This document shows positions 1 through 8,900 of a DNA stretch of 39,552 nucleotides, piece after piece. Each line of letters begins with the position of its first letter. Within the stretch, counting starts at the first letter, position 1. Under the pieces are notes generated by a model. It was not told where the DNA came from, made no database searches, and saw only the letters and a list, made by a program, of their open reading frames with translations. The DNA comes from Thermoleophilia bacterium. Its GTDB lineage: Bacteria; Actinomycetota; Thermoleophilia; Gaiellales; Gaiellaceae. Position numbers and translations under genes: made by a program. The stretch spans positions 1 to 39,552 of the forward strand of contig JAICWC010000017.1 of the NCBI GenBank assembly GCA_025934995.1, given 5' to 3'.

Positions 1-35
1 AGGAGAGCGAGCACGGGGACGAGGCGCACGGCCAC
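1..35 (-). CDS. possible 5' end of a divergent exported or membrane protein, cut by the window edge
   Basis: Reading leftwards from a GTG at 35, eleven codons are open to the edge and give VAVRLVPVLAL, which looks like the start of a signal peptide or membrane segment. It would diverge from the esterase gene with only 17 bp between the two start codons. No ribosome-binding site or convincing -10 box belongs to it, so this rests on the hydrophobic start alone. Confidence 0.25.
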   Translation of the reverse strand, partial: MAVRLVPVLAL

Positions 36-38
36 GAC

Positions 39-46
39 TATAGATT
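39..46 (+). promoter_or_regulatory. -10 box of a probably leaderless esterase promoter
   Basis: TATAGATT contains TAGATT (41-46), matching the actinobacterial TAnnnT pattern. It ends 6 nt before the GTG at 53 and 9 nt before the ATG at 56. Transcription should therefore begin at or next to the start codon, and no Shine-Dalgarno sequence intervenes. The -35 region is not recognisable. Confidence 0.45.
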
Positions 47-52
47 CGGTCT

Positions 53-1051
53 GTGATGGAACCGTGGGGTCGCGAGCTGCGCGGCCGGCTGGACGAGCAC
101 GTGATCGAGAGCGACGCCCTCCGCGGCAACCCGCTCGGTGATCCGCACGTGCGTCCGCTCTGGGTCTACACGCCGCCGGGGCCCGACGACGATGCGGAGC
201 TGCCCGCGCTCTACCTGATCCAGGGCATGACCGGGCAACTCGACATGTGGCGGAACCGCTCCGCGTTCCGGCCGAACGTCGTCGAGCTCGTCGACCGGTT
301 GTTCGCGGACGACGGCTGCCCGCCCGCGCGTGTCGTCTTCGTCGACGCGTGGACCTCGTACGGTGGCTCGCAGTTCCTCGACTCGCCTGCCGTCGGCGAC
401 TATCACACGTATCTCTGCGAGGACGTCGTCGCGTACGTGGACGCGCGTTACCACACCGGACAGCGGGCCATCGCCGGAAAGTCGAGCGGCGGCTACGGCG
501 CGATGATCACGCCGATGTTGCGGCCCGATCTGTTCAGCGGGCTCGCGACGCACGCCGGGGATGCGCTCTTCGAGCTCTGCTACCTGCCCGAGTTTCGCGA
601 CACGGTGCGGGCGCTGCGCGACTCGTACGACGGCTCATTCGATGCGTTCTGGGCGGATTTCCGCTCGCGACCGGCGTTCACGAAGCGCGGCGACGCGGCG
701 ATCCTCAACACGTACGCGATGGCTGCCTGCTACTCGAACGGCGAGCTGCCGTTCGAGGTGTCGACCGGCGAGCTCCGCTGGGACGTCTGGGAGCGCTGGC
801 TCGCGTGGGATCCGGTGCGCATGGTCCCGCAGCATGCGGACGCGCTGCGCGGCCTGCGCGCGATCTACATCGACAGCGGCAAGCGCGACCAGTACTTCCT
901 CGACCTGGGCGCCGAAGCCTTCCGCCGGGCGCTCGAACGGATCGGCGTCACGGACGTCTTCTTCGAGCTGTTCGACGGCACGCACAGCGCGATCGAGTAC
1001 CGCTACCCGCTTGCGCTCCGCTATCTCGCCGAGCGTCTCTCGCCGCGGTAG
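53..1051 (+). CDS. alpha/beta-hydrolase, putative esterase (esterase D / PF00756 type)
   Basis: The 332-aa product is a probable cytoplasmic serine hydrolase of the putative-esterase family; no signal peptide is visible. The nucleophile elbow is GKSSGG, with Ser144 the likely nucleophile. It is preceded by the strand and helix typical of the fold (CEDVVAYVDARY) and followed by GYGAM. The C-terminal GTHSAIEY supplies the likely catalytic His. The N-terminal part (LWVYTPPG, ALYLIQGMTG) matches the esterase D-like opening with its oxyanion loop. The start is GTG 53 or the adjacent ATG 56; a TAGATT -10 box 6 nt upstream favours a leaderless message. Its last 31 nt overlap the convergent gene ending at 1021. 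The substrate is unknown. Confidence 0.8.
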   Translation: MMEPWGRELRGRLDEHVIESDALRGNPLGDPHVRPLWVYTPPGPDDDAELPALYLIQGMTGQLDMWRNRSAFRPNVVELVDRLFADDGCPPARVVFVDAWTSYGGSQFLDSPAVGDYHTYLCEDVVAYVDARYHTGQRAIAGKSSGGYGAMITPMLRPDLFSGLATHAGDALFELCYLPEFRDTVRALRDSYDGSFDAFWADFRSRPAFTKRGDAAILNTYAMAACYSNGELPFEVSTGELRWDVWERWLAWDPVRMVPQHADALRGLRAIYIDSGKRDQYFLDLGAEAFRRALERIGVTDVFFELFDGTHSAIEYRYPLALRYLAERLSPR

Positions 1052-1338
1052 ACCGCGTTCGCCAGATGCTGTGGCACGTCGCCCCGCGCGAGATGTCCTT
1101 CGACCTGCGCGAGCACGTGGCCGGTGTGCTCTCGCGTCGTCGTCCATCTGCAGATGCGCGGTTGCGGCAGATACGCCACCGCGTCGATCGTCCACTCGTC
1201 CGAGCGCACCGAGGCGACGAACGCGCGCGCCAGGCCACGCCGCCGCGACGGCGGCTTCCACCTGAAGCGGTAGCGGTAGATCTCCCACTCGACGCCGTCG
1301 GGGCTTCGCACCTTCACCGCCGGCCGGAACAGGCTCAC
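1021..1338 (-). CDS. conserved hypothetical protein, 105 aa
   Basis: This is a short basic protein rich in Arg and Trp with no membrane segment or signal peptide; I do not recognise the family. The GTG start at 1338 overlaps the TGA of the upstream FAD-oxidoreductase gene as GTGA, which implies translational coupling and marks it as the last gene of the minus-strand operon. Its C-terminal codons overlap the end of the convergent esterase gene by 31 nt. The N-terminal VRSPDGVEWEIYRYRF resembles the beta-strand start of small actinobacterial proteins of unknown function. The call rests on the coupled start and the reading frame rather than on a domain. Confidence 0.6.
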   Translation of the reverse strand: MSLFRPAVKVRSPDGVEWEIYRYRFRWKPPSRRRGLARAFVASVRSDEWTIDAVAYLPQPRICRWTTTREHTGHVLAQVEGHLARGDVPQHLANAVYRGERRSAR

Positions 1339-2324
1339 GCGGCAAAACGCGCCGGCGCATAGCGCGCCGGGTCGGGCAGCAGATCCGAGCCGCCGTCGAG
1401 GACGAGGTCGGCGACGACGCGGCCGAGGGCTCCGGCGAGCTGGATGCCGTTTCCGCCCAGCCCCACGAGGAGCACGACTCTGGCCTCGACCTCGCCGACG
1501 GCCGGCCGTCCGTCGGGTGTCAGCGGATAGAGGCCGGACCAGCCGCCGCGCAGCCGGAGGGCGTCGGGGTCGCGCCAGCGCGCGGCCAGGAGCGGCACGA
1601 GCTCCTCGTCGCGGCCGTGCCGCTCGGAGTGGAAGCCGGCGAGGACGAGGCGGCCGCCGTCGCCGCGCAGATAGAGGCTGTCCCCGTCGTCGCCGACCGG
1701 GTCGACGACGAGCGGCGTCTCGCCGGCGCGCACGTCTTCGTCCTCGAACAGGCTGATCGTCCGTCGCTCGCCGACGACCGGCACGTCGTAGAGCTCCTGC
1801 GCCCACGCACCGGTCGCGACCACGACGGTGCGGGCACCGGCGGCTCGGAGGTCGGCCACCTCCTGGCGCCGGACGTCGATCCCCTCGACCAGTCGATCGA
1901 TGAGGCTCGGCGGGTCGAGCCAGCCGTCGCGCGGCCCGAAAACGGCCCCTGCCAGGTCGTCGACGCGCAGGCGCGGCGCGAGCGCCGCGACCTCCGCAGG
2001 GCCGACGACGCGCGCGCCGTCGTCTTCGCGCAGCTCGAGCGTGCGGGCGAAGCGTGCGAGCTGCGCCTCGTCGTGTGCGAGCTGCAGCTTCCCGTTCTGC
2101 ACGAACGGCACGCCGAGCTGTTCGTACAGCCGCGACGAGTACTGCGTCCAGCGCACGCGGTCGGCGTCGGTGTAGAGCGTCTCGATGAACGCGGCACTGC
2201 GTCCGGACGACCCCGCCGCGAGGTGTTCGCGCTCGTAGAGGACGACCGACGCTCCGCGCTGGGCGAGGTGGTAGGCGACGCTGGCGCCGGCGACGCCGCC
2301 GCCGACCACCGCTACGTCGCGCAT
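1335..2324 (-). CDS. FAD-dependent oxidoreductase, DAO (D-amino-acid/amine oxidase) family
   Basis: The 329-aa product opens with the dinucleotide-binding motif VVGGGVAGASVAYHLAQRG and an acidic strand end (LYERE), followed by GSSGRSAAF, the FAD-contacting loop of glycine oxidase/sarcosine oxidase-type enzymes. The C-terminus carries the second FAD motif (GLYPLTPDGRPAVG ... GLGGNGIQLAGALGR). Such enzymes oxidise an amine or amino-acid C-N bond using O2 or another acceptor. The region between the substrate-domain entry (DPPSLIDRL) and VVVATGAWAQE is about 25 residues shorter than usual. The ATG at 2324 overlaps the end of the upstream gene by 13 nt, and its stop overlaps the next start as GTGA. 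It probably acts with the neighbouring aminotransferase and dehydrogenases; the substrate is unknown. Confidence 0.8.
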   Translation of the reverse strand: MRDVAVVGGGVAGASVAYHLAQRGASVVLYEREHLAAGSSGRSAAFIETLYTDADRVRWTQYSSRLYEQLGVPFVQNGKLQLAHDEAQLARFARTLELREDDGARVVGPAEVAALAPRLRVDDLAGAVFGPRDGWLDPPSLIDRLVEGIDVRRQEVADLRAAGARTVVVATGAWAQELYDVPVVGERRTISLFEDEDVRAGETPLVVDPVGDDGDSLYLRGDGGRLVLAGFHSERHGRDEELVPLLAARWRDPDALRLRGGWSGLYPLTPDGRPAVGEVEARVVLLVGLGGNGIQLAGALGRVVADLVLDGGSDLLPDPARYAPARFAA

Positions 2325-3304
2325 CGGTCCCTCGCCGCCTCCAGCGCGTCGGCGACGTCATCGAGCTCGTGCGGTTCGACGCGCGCGGTCCCGACGCCGA
2401 GGAGCTCCTGCGTGAACACGAGCGTTCCATCCGGCTCGATGCGCTCGAGCCCGTCCCAGCGCTGCGCGCGCTCGTTGGTCTCGATCGCCTCACGCTCATC
2501 CGGCCAGTCGACCTCGAGCGTGTCGCGCGACAGGCGAACCGGATAACCGCCCGGCCGCCCACCGGGCGCCGGTGCGTGCACGAGTTGCGGCTCGTCGGAC
2601 AGCAGCGCCTCGACGACCGTGGCCGTGTGCGCTGCCGTGAGGTCGTGCGACGAGGTGCCGGTCGGCAGCGGCCAGGGCGCACGGAAGAGCTCGCGTACGC
2701 GCTCGTCCGGGAGCCCTGCGATGTGCGCGAGCCACGGTGGCTCCTGCGTCTCGCCGTCGCCGAGGAACGCGAACGACGGGAAGGCGTACCGCTGGACCGA
2801 GTGGTGCATGACGAGCCTGACGTCGCGGCCGCTCAGCAGCTCGAGCTTCGGCGCCGTCTCGCCCACGTTCCCGGCGCCGATGTGGGGCGCGAGCCCGAGG
2901 GGCGCGAGCGCGGGACCGACGCCGTCGGGATACGGGAGGCAGACGACGCGCGCGCTCGGCCGCGCGCGCATGAGATCGCGGACGAGCGTCAGCTGCAGCG
3001 GCAGCCACGTTCCGTACGGGACACCGTCCGGGCTCGGCTTCCACCACGTATGGCGCGTCGCCGCACAGACGATCACGTCGGCATCGAGCGCAGCCGCCTC
3101 GGCGATCTCGCCGATCGGCTGAAACTCGACGTGCCGCGGGCCCCCCTGCAGGGCGGAGACGAGCCGGCACTGCGCGACTCGCGCCGCGCCGCGCTCGCGG
3201 TCGCGTGTCACGCCTACGAGCCGTTCGATCCGGGGTGACCGCGCGAGCACGTCGAGCGTCCGCGAGCCCAGATCGCCGAGCCCGACGACCGCGACGGTCG
3301 TCAC
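2312..3304 (-). CDS. NAD(P)-binding Rossmann protein, possible dehydrogenase
   Basis: The 330-aa product begins with MTTVAVVGLGDLGSRTLDVLA, a standard GxGxxG dinucleotide fold (Gly8, Gly10, Gly13), continues with a second strand VGVTRDRERG, and has DADVIVCAATRHTWW where hydroxyacid/malate-type dehydrogenases place strand beta-4. The rest (PPWLAHIAGLP, HDLTAAHTATVVEALL, GGRPGGYPVRL) is not a family I can name. The GTG start at 3304 overlaps the TGA of the upstream SDR gene as GTGA. The upstream frame stays open far beyond this point, but homology-like sequence begins exactly here. It is most likely an oxidoreductase of the same pathway; a saccharopine-dehydrogenase-like or lactate/malate-dehydrogenase-like origin is possible. 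Confidence 0.65.
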   Translation of the reverse strand: MTTVAVVGLGDLGSRTLDVLARSPRIERLVGVTRDRERGAARVAQCRLVSALQGGPRHVEFQPIGEIAEAAALDADVIVCAATRHTWWKPSPDGVPYGTWLPLQLTLVRDLMRARPSARVVCLPYPDGVGPALAPLGLAPHIGAGNVGETAPKLELLSGRDVRLVMHHSVQRYAFPSFAFLGDGETQEPPWLAHIAGLPDERVRELFRAPWPLPTGTSSHDLTAAHTATVVEALLSDEPQLVHAPAPGGRPGGYPVRLSRDTLEVDWPDEREAIETNERAQRWDGLERIEPDGTLVFTQELLGVGTARVEPHELDDVADALEAARDRCAT

Positions 3305-3966
3305 GGCGATCCCGCGAGCGCGCCGCCGTCGACGACGAGCGTCGTGCCCGTGACGTTCGAGGCCTCGTCCGACGCCAGCCACGCAATGGCTGCCGCGACC
3401 TCTTCCGGTCGCCCGATCCGCCGCAACGGCCGTGACGACGACGTGTCGAAGGGCTCCCCCAGCTGCTCGGCCTCTCGGCGAAGCATGGGCGTGTCCGTGT
3501 CGCCGGGACAGACGCAGTTGACGCGGATGCCCTCCGGGCCGTGGTCGATCGCGAGCGCGCGGGTCAGGTTGACGACCGCCGCCTTCGACGCCGCGTACGA
3601 GACGGCGCGCGGGCCCGCCACCATGCCCCAGCCGGAGCCGATCGTGACGATGCACCCGCCGCGGCGGCGCAGGAGGGGCAGGGCGTCCCGGCAGAAGCGA
3701 AAGACGTGCGTGAGGTTCGTCGCGATCACCCGCTCCCACTCCGCGTCGTCCGTCTCCTCGGCGGTGTGGCGTTCGACGATTCCGGCCGCCGGAACGAGCA
3801 GATCGAGGCCGTCGAGCCCGTCGAGCGCGAGGCGTGTCGCGTCGGCCGAGGTGACGTCGACGTCGTCGCGGTCGATGCCGCGCACCTGCCACCCGTCGGT
3901 TCGCAACCGGGCGACGACGGCGGCACCGATACCGGAAGCAGAGCCGGTGACGACCGCCGTCTTCAG
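3301..3966 (-). CDS. short-chain dehydrogenase/reductase (SDR), apparent CTG start
   Basis: This is a classical SDR of 221 aa. The cofactor motif is TGSASGIG (residues 7-14), and the active-site Ser111, Tyr124 and Lys128 (YAASK) are all present, as is the C-terminal VDGG. The usual NNAG motif is replaced by VPAAG. The first SDR strand (KTAVVTG) starts right after a CTG that overlaps the TGA of the aminotransferase gene as CTGA, copying the GTGA/ATGA overlaps elsewhere in the operon. No ATG, GTG or TTG lies in a sensible upstream position in this frame, so CTG is the best start. The enzyme probably interconverts an alcohol and carbonyl intermediate of the cluster's pathway. Confidence 0.75.
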   Translation of the reverse strand: MKTAVVTGSASGIGAAVVARLRTDGWQVRGIDRDDVDVTSADATRLALDGLDGLDLLVPAAGIVERHTAEETDDAEWERVIATNLTHVFRFCRDALPLLRRRGGCIVTIGSGWGMVAGPRAVSYAASKAAVVNLTRALAIDHGPEGIRVNCVCPGDTDTPMLRREAEQLGEPFDTSSSRPLRRIGRPEEVAAAIAWLASDEASNVTGTTLVVDGGALAGSP

Positions 3967-5243
3967 ACGCTCGCCGCGGCGGCTGCGATCACGCGGTCGA
4001 CGTCCTCGTCCGTATGGGCCGTGCAGAGCACCGAGTGCAGCGCAGGCGACGGCGACGTGTACACGCCGTGCTCGAACAGCGCGTGCACGAACCGGTTGAA
4101 GCGGTCGCGGTCGACGTGCGCGCCGAAGTCGCGGTAGGACGTGATCTCGGGGGCGTCGGTGAAATAGATCTGGAACATCGGCCCGACGCTCTGGACGATC
4201 GCCTCGCCGTCGAGCGCCTCGCGCAGGCCGGAGACGATGCGGCCGGCAAGCTGCTCGAGTCGAGCGTAGGCCGCGTCGTCGAGCATGCGCAGCGACTCGT
4301 CGACGACGGCGAGGAGCGCCGGGTTCGCGTTCTGCGTCCCGTACTGCAGGACGCGGCCGTGCTCGAGCGCCTCCATCACCTCGGCGCGCCCGGCGAGCGC
4401 GGCGACGGGGAAGCCGGCTCCGAGCGCCTTCCCGAACGTGACGACGTCGGCCTCGATCCCGAAGCGGCGGCATGCGCCTCCCCGCCCGAGCCGGAAGCCC
4501 GTCACCGTCTCGTCGACGTAGAACAACGCGCCGGCCGCGTCGGCGAGCTCGCGCAGCGCCTGCAGGTAGCCGGGCCGCGGCGGGATGACGCCCATGTTCG
4601 CCATCACCGGCTCGGTCACGATCGCGGCGACATCGCCCTTGTTCGCGTCGAGCGCGCGCTCCACCGCATCGACGTCGTTCCACGGCAGGACGATCGTGTC
4701 CGCGAGCGCGCCGGCCGGGATGCCGAGCGAGTCGACGGCGTCGCCGCCCGGCATGTTCGAGCGCAGCGAGTACGCGTCGGACCAGCCGTGATAGTGACCC
4801 TCGAACTTGATGATCTTGTCGCGGCCGGTGTAGCCGCGAACGAGACGAAGCGCGGCCATGCAGGCCTCCGTGCCGGTGTTCGCAAACCGGACGCGCTCGG
4901 CGCATGGGTGCATCGACGCGATCCGTTCGGCGACGACGATCTCGATCTCGCTCGCCGTCGCCGTCAGCGCGCCGCGCTCAGTGGCACGGTTCAGCGCCTC
5001 GACGAGCCGCGGATGCGCGTGCCCGTGAACGAGTGCGCCGAACGCGAGCATCAGGTCGACGTAGTCGTTGCCGTCGACGTCACGGAGGCGGCCGCCGCGC
5101 CCGCTTTCCATGTAGAGCGGGTGCGGGTGGTAGTTGAGTGGCCCGCGCGAGGGCGACGAGACGCCGTCGATCAGCGTCCGGCATGCGCGCTCGAAGAGCG
5201 CAGCGGAGCGCTGGGTCGTGCGCCCAACCGAGACCTCGGCCAC
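3963..5243 (-). CDS. class III PLP aminotransferase, glutamate-1-semialdehyde aminomutase-like
   Basis: The 426-aa product has the full class III fold: the N-terminal GNDYVDLMLAFGALVHGHAHP, the phosphate-binding NTGTEA, YHGWSD, the PLP-ring-contacting DETVTGFR, and Lys272 in VTFGKALGAGFPVAA as Schiff-base lysine. GTQNANP also matches the GSAM subgroup. True HemL is housekeeping, whereas this copy heads an operon with an FAD amine oxidase, an SDR and a Rossmann protein, so a catabolic transaminase is more likely. The GTG at 5243 follows a TATGAT box ending 6 nt upstream, which implies a leaderless message. It diverges from the SDR gene at 5267 across 23 bp. Confidence 0.82.
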   Translation of the reverse strand: MAEVSVGRTTQRSAALFERACRTLIDGVSSPSRGPLNYHPHPLYMESGRGGRLRDVDGNDYVDLMLAFGALVHGHAHPRLVEALNRATERGALTATASEIEIVVAERIASMHPCAERVRFANTGTEACMAALRLVRGYTGRDKIIKFEGHYHGWSDAYSLRSNMPGGDAVDSLGIPAGALADTIVLPWNDVDAVERALDANKGDVAAIVTEPVMANMGVIPPRPGYLQALRELADAAGALFYVDETVTGFRLGRGGACRRFGIEADVVTFGKALGAGFPVAALAGRAEVMEALEHGRVLQYGTQNANPALLAVVDESLRMLDDAAYARLEQLAGRIVSGLREALDGEAIVQSVGPMFQIYFTDAPEITSYRDFGAHVDRDRFNRFVHALFEHGVYTSPSPALHSVLCTAHTDEDVDRVIAAAAASV

Positions 5244-5266
5244 TGCCCGATCATAGACTCGCCGTC
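5244..5266. promoter_or_regulatory. 23-bp bidirectional leaderless promoter core
   Basis: Two divergent GTG starts (5243 minus, 5267 plus) are separated by 23 bp. The minus strand reads TATGAT (5255 to 5250) ending 6 nt before its GTG. The plus strand reads TAGACT (5254-5259) ending 7 nt before its GTG. The two -10 boxes overlap by two bases, and both -35 regions must lie inside the opposite coding sequence. RNA polymerase can presumably open this site in only one direction at a time. Confidence 0.5.
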
Positions 5267-5968
5267 GTGAAGGGTCTCGAGGGCAAGCGGGTCGTCGTCA
5301 CCGGCGGCACGAGCGGAATCGGCGCGGCGACGGTCGCCAGGTTCCGCGACGAGGGTGCGCAGGTGGCGGCGATCGCGGATCGCGACGTCGAGGACCCGGG
5401 GCTCCTGTGCGACGTCGCCGACGCGGGCGCGGTGGCGCGCGCGTTCGAGCGCGTCGACGAGCTAATCGGCGGCGTCGACGTGCTGATCGCGAACGCCGGC
5501 ATCTCGATCCGCAAGCCGTTCCTCGAGATCGAGGAGGCGGACTGGCAGCGCGTGCTCGGCGTCAACCTCAGCGGCGTCTTCCATTGCGCGCAGCAGGCAG
5601 CGCGGCGGATGGTCGCCGCCGACGGCGGCGTGATCCTCATGACCGCTTCGACGAACGGGCTGACCGGGCATCCGTTCTACGCCGACTACAACGCGTCGAA
5701 GGCCGGCGTGATCCTGCTCGCGAAGACGATGGCGCTCGAGCTCGCGCCGACGGTGCGGGTGAACGCGGTCTGCCCCGGCTACGTGCTGACGCCGATGCAG
5801 CGTGCGGAGTACACCGACGAGATGCTCGCCGAGGTGAACGCCGGCATCCCGCTCGGCCGCCACGCGACCCCCGAGGAGATCGCGGCCCTGTACGCGTTCC
5901 TCGCGTCCGACGAGGGCGCGTACTTCACGGGTGCGGTGATCTCGATCGACGGCGGCGAGACCGCTTAG
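5267..5968 (+). CDS. short-chain dehydrogenase/reductase (SDR)
   Basis: This is a 233-aa classical SDR with cofactor motif TGGTSGIG (residues 12-19), IANAGIS (the NNAG position), catalytic Ser128, Tyr141 and Lys145 (YNASK), and the C-terminal SIDGG. GTG 5267 is chosen because the SDR fold begins immediately after it (KGLEGKRVVVTGG) and a TAGACT -10 box ends 7 nt upstream; the longer open frame upstream lies inside the divergent aminotransferase gene. It is a second SDR next to the amine cluster and is probably co-regulated with it through the shared promoter core. It ends 13 bp from the convergent end of the giant gene. The substrate cannot be read from the sequence. Confidence 0.82.
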   Translation: MKGLEGKRVVVTGGTSGIGAATVARFRDEGAQVAAIADRDVEDPGLLCDVADAGAVARAFERVDELIGGVDVLIANAGISIRKPFLEIEEADWQRVLGVNLSGVFHCAQQAARRMVAADGGVILMTASTNGLTGHPFYADYNASKAGVILLAKTMALELAPTVRVNAVCPGYVLTPMQRAEYTDEMLAEVNAGIPLGRHATPEEIAALYAFLASDEGAYFTGAVISIDGGETA

Positions 5969-5981
5969 CGACCGCCCCGTC

Positions 5982-8900
5982 CTACTTGAACTTGAACTCG
6001 GCCTTGCGGACGTCGCCGTTCGTGAACTTCAGCGTGAGCTCGCGGCACGTGCCGCCCCATGAGCTGTCCGTCTTCCAGATGTAGGTGTACTGGTTCGACG
6101 TCGAGTCGTACTGGAGCGAGCTGGTTCCGGCGGTGACCGTCTGCTCGACGGTGTCGAGCGGGGCACCCGTATCGCACGCAACGGTCTGCGATCCGGGCGA
6201 GTTAGGAATGAGGAAGTTGAGGCCGCGGTTTCCGCCGAGCGCGAATTTGACCGGGATGGCGCTGCCTGCCTTCGCGACGTTGAGAGTCGGCGGGTTGTTG
6301 ACCGGGCTCAGGAAGCCCGACCATTGCCAGACCTGGAACGTCGCCGACGTCCCGCTCTTGTGACCGACGTTGTCCTGCGCGCTGACCGTGAGCGTCTGAC
6401 TGCCTGAGGTCGACGTCACCACCGTGCCGTTCGGCACCGATCCCACGCAGCCCGTGGTCGGGGCGAGCCCCGAGCCGGCGTCTGTGCACTGGAATGAGAT
6501 CGCGTCGCCGGACAGCACGAATCCTCCGGCCGCCGGGGCGAAGACAGTGATCGTGGGCGGCAGGGTGTCCACCGGCACGGCGAAGGTCGCAGTCGATCCA
6601 TCGCTGCCTCGGACGTCGAGGACGTGTAGGCCATCGCCCGAGACGGGGACGCTCGGGGCAAGGCTGAAGGGAGTGTACGGCGCTCCATCCAGGCTCGTGC
6701 TGAGCGCGGCGCCGTCGTCGGAGGACACGTTGGCCGTCCCGGATGCCGTCAGCCAACCGTTCGTCGTCGCACCCGGGTTGAGCGAGATCGAGATGTGCCC
6801 GGAGCCGTTCGACCGCGTGACGTCGCGCGCGACGGCCTTGTTCGCGTTCACGCCGACGTTGCCGACCGCATCGACGGCCTCGGCGACGTAGTCGACCGTC
6901 GAGCCTGTCAGCGGGCCCCCGCCCGAGCAGTGGCCGTTCGCGCACGCGAGGTTGACGCGCTGCCACGCGCCGCTGCCGTCGAGGTAGAGGACGATTGCCT
7001 CCGAGATCGTGCCCGCCTGCCCCTTTTGGTCGAGGTCCGCGATGTCCGCAGAGAAGCCGACCGTCGAGCCCGCCTGGAGCACCTGCATGTTCGTGATCGT
7101 CGGCCGGACGAAGTCCTGGCTCGTCGAGTACAGCACCGTTCCGCCGATCGACGTGTAGTTCCGCTGCGTCCCGACGTTGCCGTTGGAGCCGCTCGCGAAG
7201 TGACCGGCGATCAGCACGGCCCGCTGCCGCGGCCCGTTCGGCGTCGCGACGTTCACGAGCGACTGGATCTGCGCCGGGAAATCTGCGATGCCGGTCAGCT
7301 GCGGCTCGATCGACGAGTTGGCGACCGCTACACGGCCGAACGACACGGTGAAAGGCGTGAAGTTCTGCGACGCGAGCGACGTGATCAGGACGCCGTGCGC
7401 CGTCGTGCCCGGCTCGGTCACGTCGAGCGACGTCAGGGGCTCGATCGGCCTGCGGTTCGTCACCTGGATGCCGAGCCCGTTGGGGTCGTTCGTGGCGGAG
7501 TAATAGGAGCCGCCGCCCGTCAGCCGCGAGGCATTGAGCTTGAACTGTGGTTGCGTCGTGAAGTCTGCGGCGGTCAGACCGGTGCGGGGATCGCTGTACG
7601 TCGGCAGTGCAGGCGGCGCCGACGGCGGCGTGCCGGTGCCGAGTCGATACGTGGGCAGCCCGTAGAACGTCGCCTCGTTCGCGACCTTCTGGTCGTATGC
7701 ACTGACGACGCCGAGGTCGCCGAAGTACTCCTGCTTCGCATATTGCAGCGCCTGGCCAATCGTCATCGTCCCGTTCAGCCGCTGGGCGAAGAGCTGGTTC
7801 AGCCGCTCGGAGTACGCGACCGCGGTCGTGTCGCCGAGGCCGTAGCCGGTGTTTCCCATGAACGCGATCGCGCCGTTGGCCATGTACGTCTGCGGCCAGT
7901 CCTGCGTGAAGCCCGTCGGCATGAGGGCCGGGTTCGTGAAGTACGGCAGCCCGTCGAAGAGCGAGAAGCCCGCGTGGCAGCCCATCGTGAAGACGATGCG
8001 ACCGACGACGGAGCCCGCCGGCACGTCGCTCGTTGTGAAGAGGTTCGGCGCGCTCTCGTTGTGCGCGGTGTTGCCGGCCGCGGACAGCGCCTGGTGCTGG
8101 TCGTAGTGGGCGTTCACCGAGTCGATCGTCGGGGCTGCCGGCGCGAAGAGGTCGGTTCGGAGCTGATCCGCGGTCCAGCTGTCGTTGATCAAATCGGACG
8201 CCGTATCCGTCCCGGGTAGCGCGGAGTCGACCGCTTGCGCACCGTCGGTGAGGAAGTCGTAGCCGCTGACGAGCTTCGATGTCGGGTTGATCACCCCGTG
8301 GTTCACGTTGTCGTACGTGTCGAGCTGCTTCTCGATGTCGCCCGGCGACTCGACGAGGCGCCCGAGTGCGTACTTCGGCGTGTAGAGGAACACGGCGCCG
8401 AACTGCCGCGGGGAGGGATCGCCGTACGGGTCGTCGCTGAAGAGATAGCCGGCGGCGACCGCGCCGACGTACTCGTTGTTGACGAAGCCGAAGTTCGAGC
8501 GGAAGCCGACTTCGTTCGCCTGCTGCGTCGTGTCGAGTAGGCGCGCGAACGGGATGATGTTGTCGGCGCCGACCACGACGATCGTTGTCAGGTTCGGGTG
8601 GTTCGCCTGGAGCTTGTCGAGCAGCGTCCCGATCGCCGTGACGACGCCGTTCGCCGCAGCCGGCGAGCAAAGATTCTGGTCCCAGTTCGCGTACGCGGCG
8701 GCGACGCCGGCGTCGGACTCGACGGGAACGATGACTCCGTTGACGGTCGTCTGAGATGCATACGTCTTGAGACGTGCATAGACGGCACTCGCGTCGGCCT
8801 GCGTGTAGTACTGCGCGAGCCGCTTCTCGTTGAACAGGATCAACGTCTGCGCGGTTGACGGGATGCTCGCGTTCGTCGGCAGGGTCGCCTCTGTCGTCCC

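Noticed and set aside
1021-2682. Long 553-codon minus frame joining the small hypothetical to an upstream extension
   Set aside because: Only the last 105 codons show protein-like composition and a coupled GTGA start; the rest is the shadow of the oxidase and Rossmann genes.
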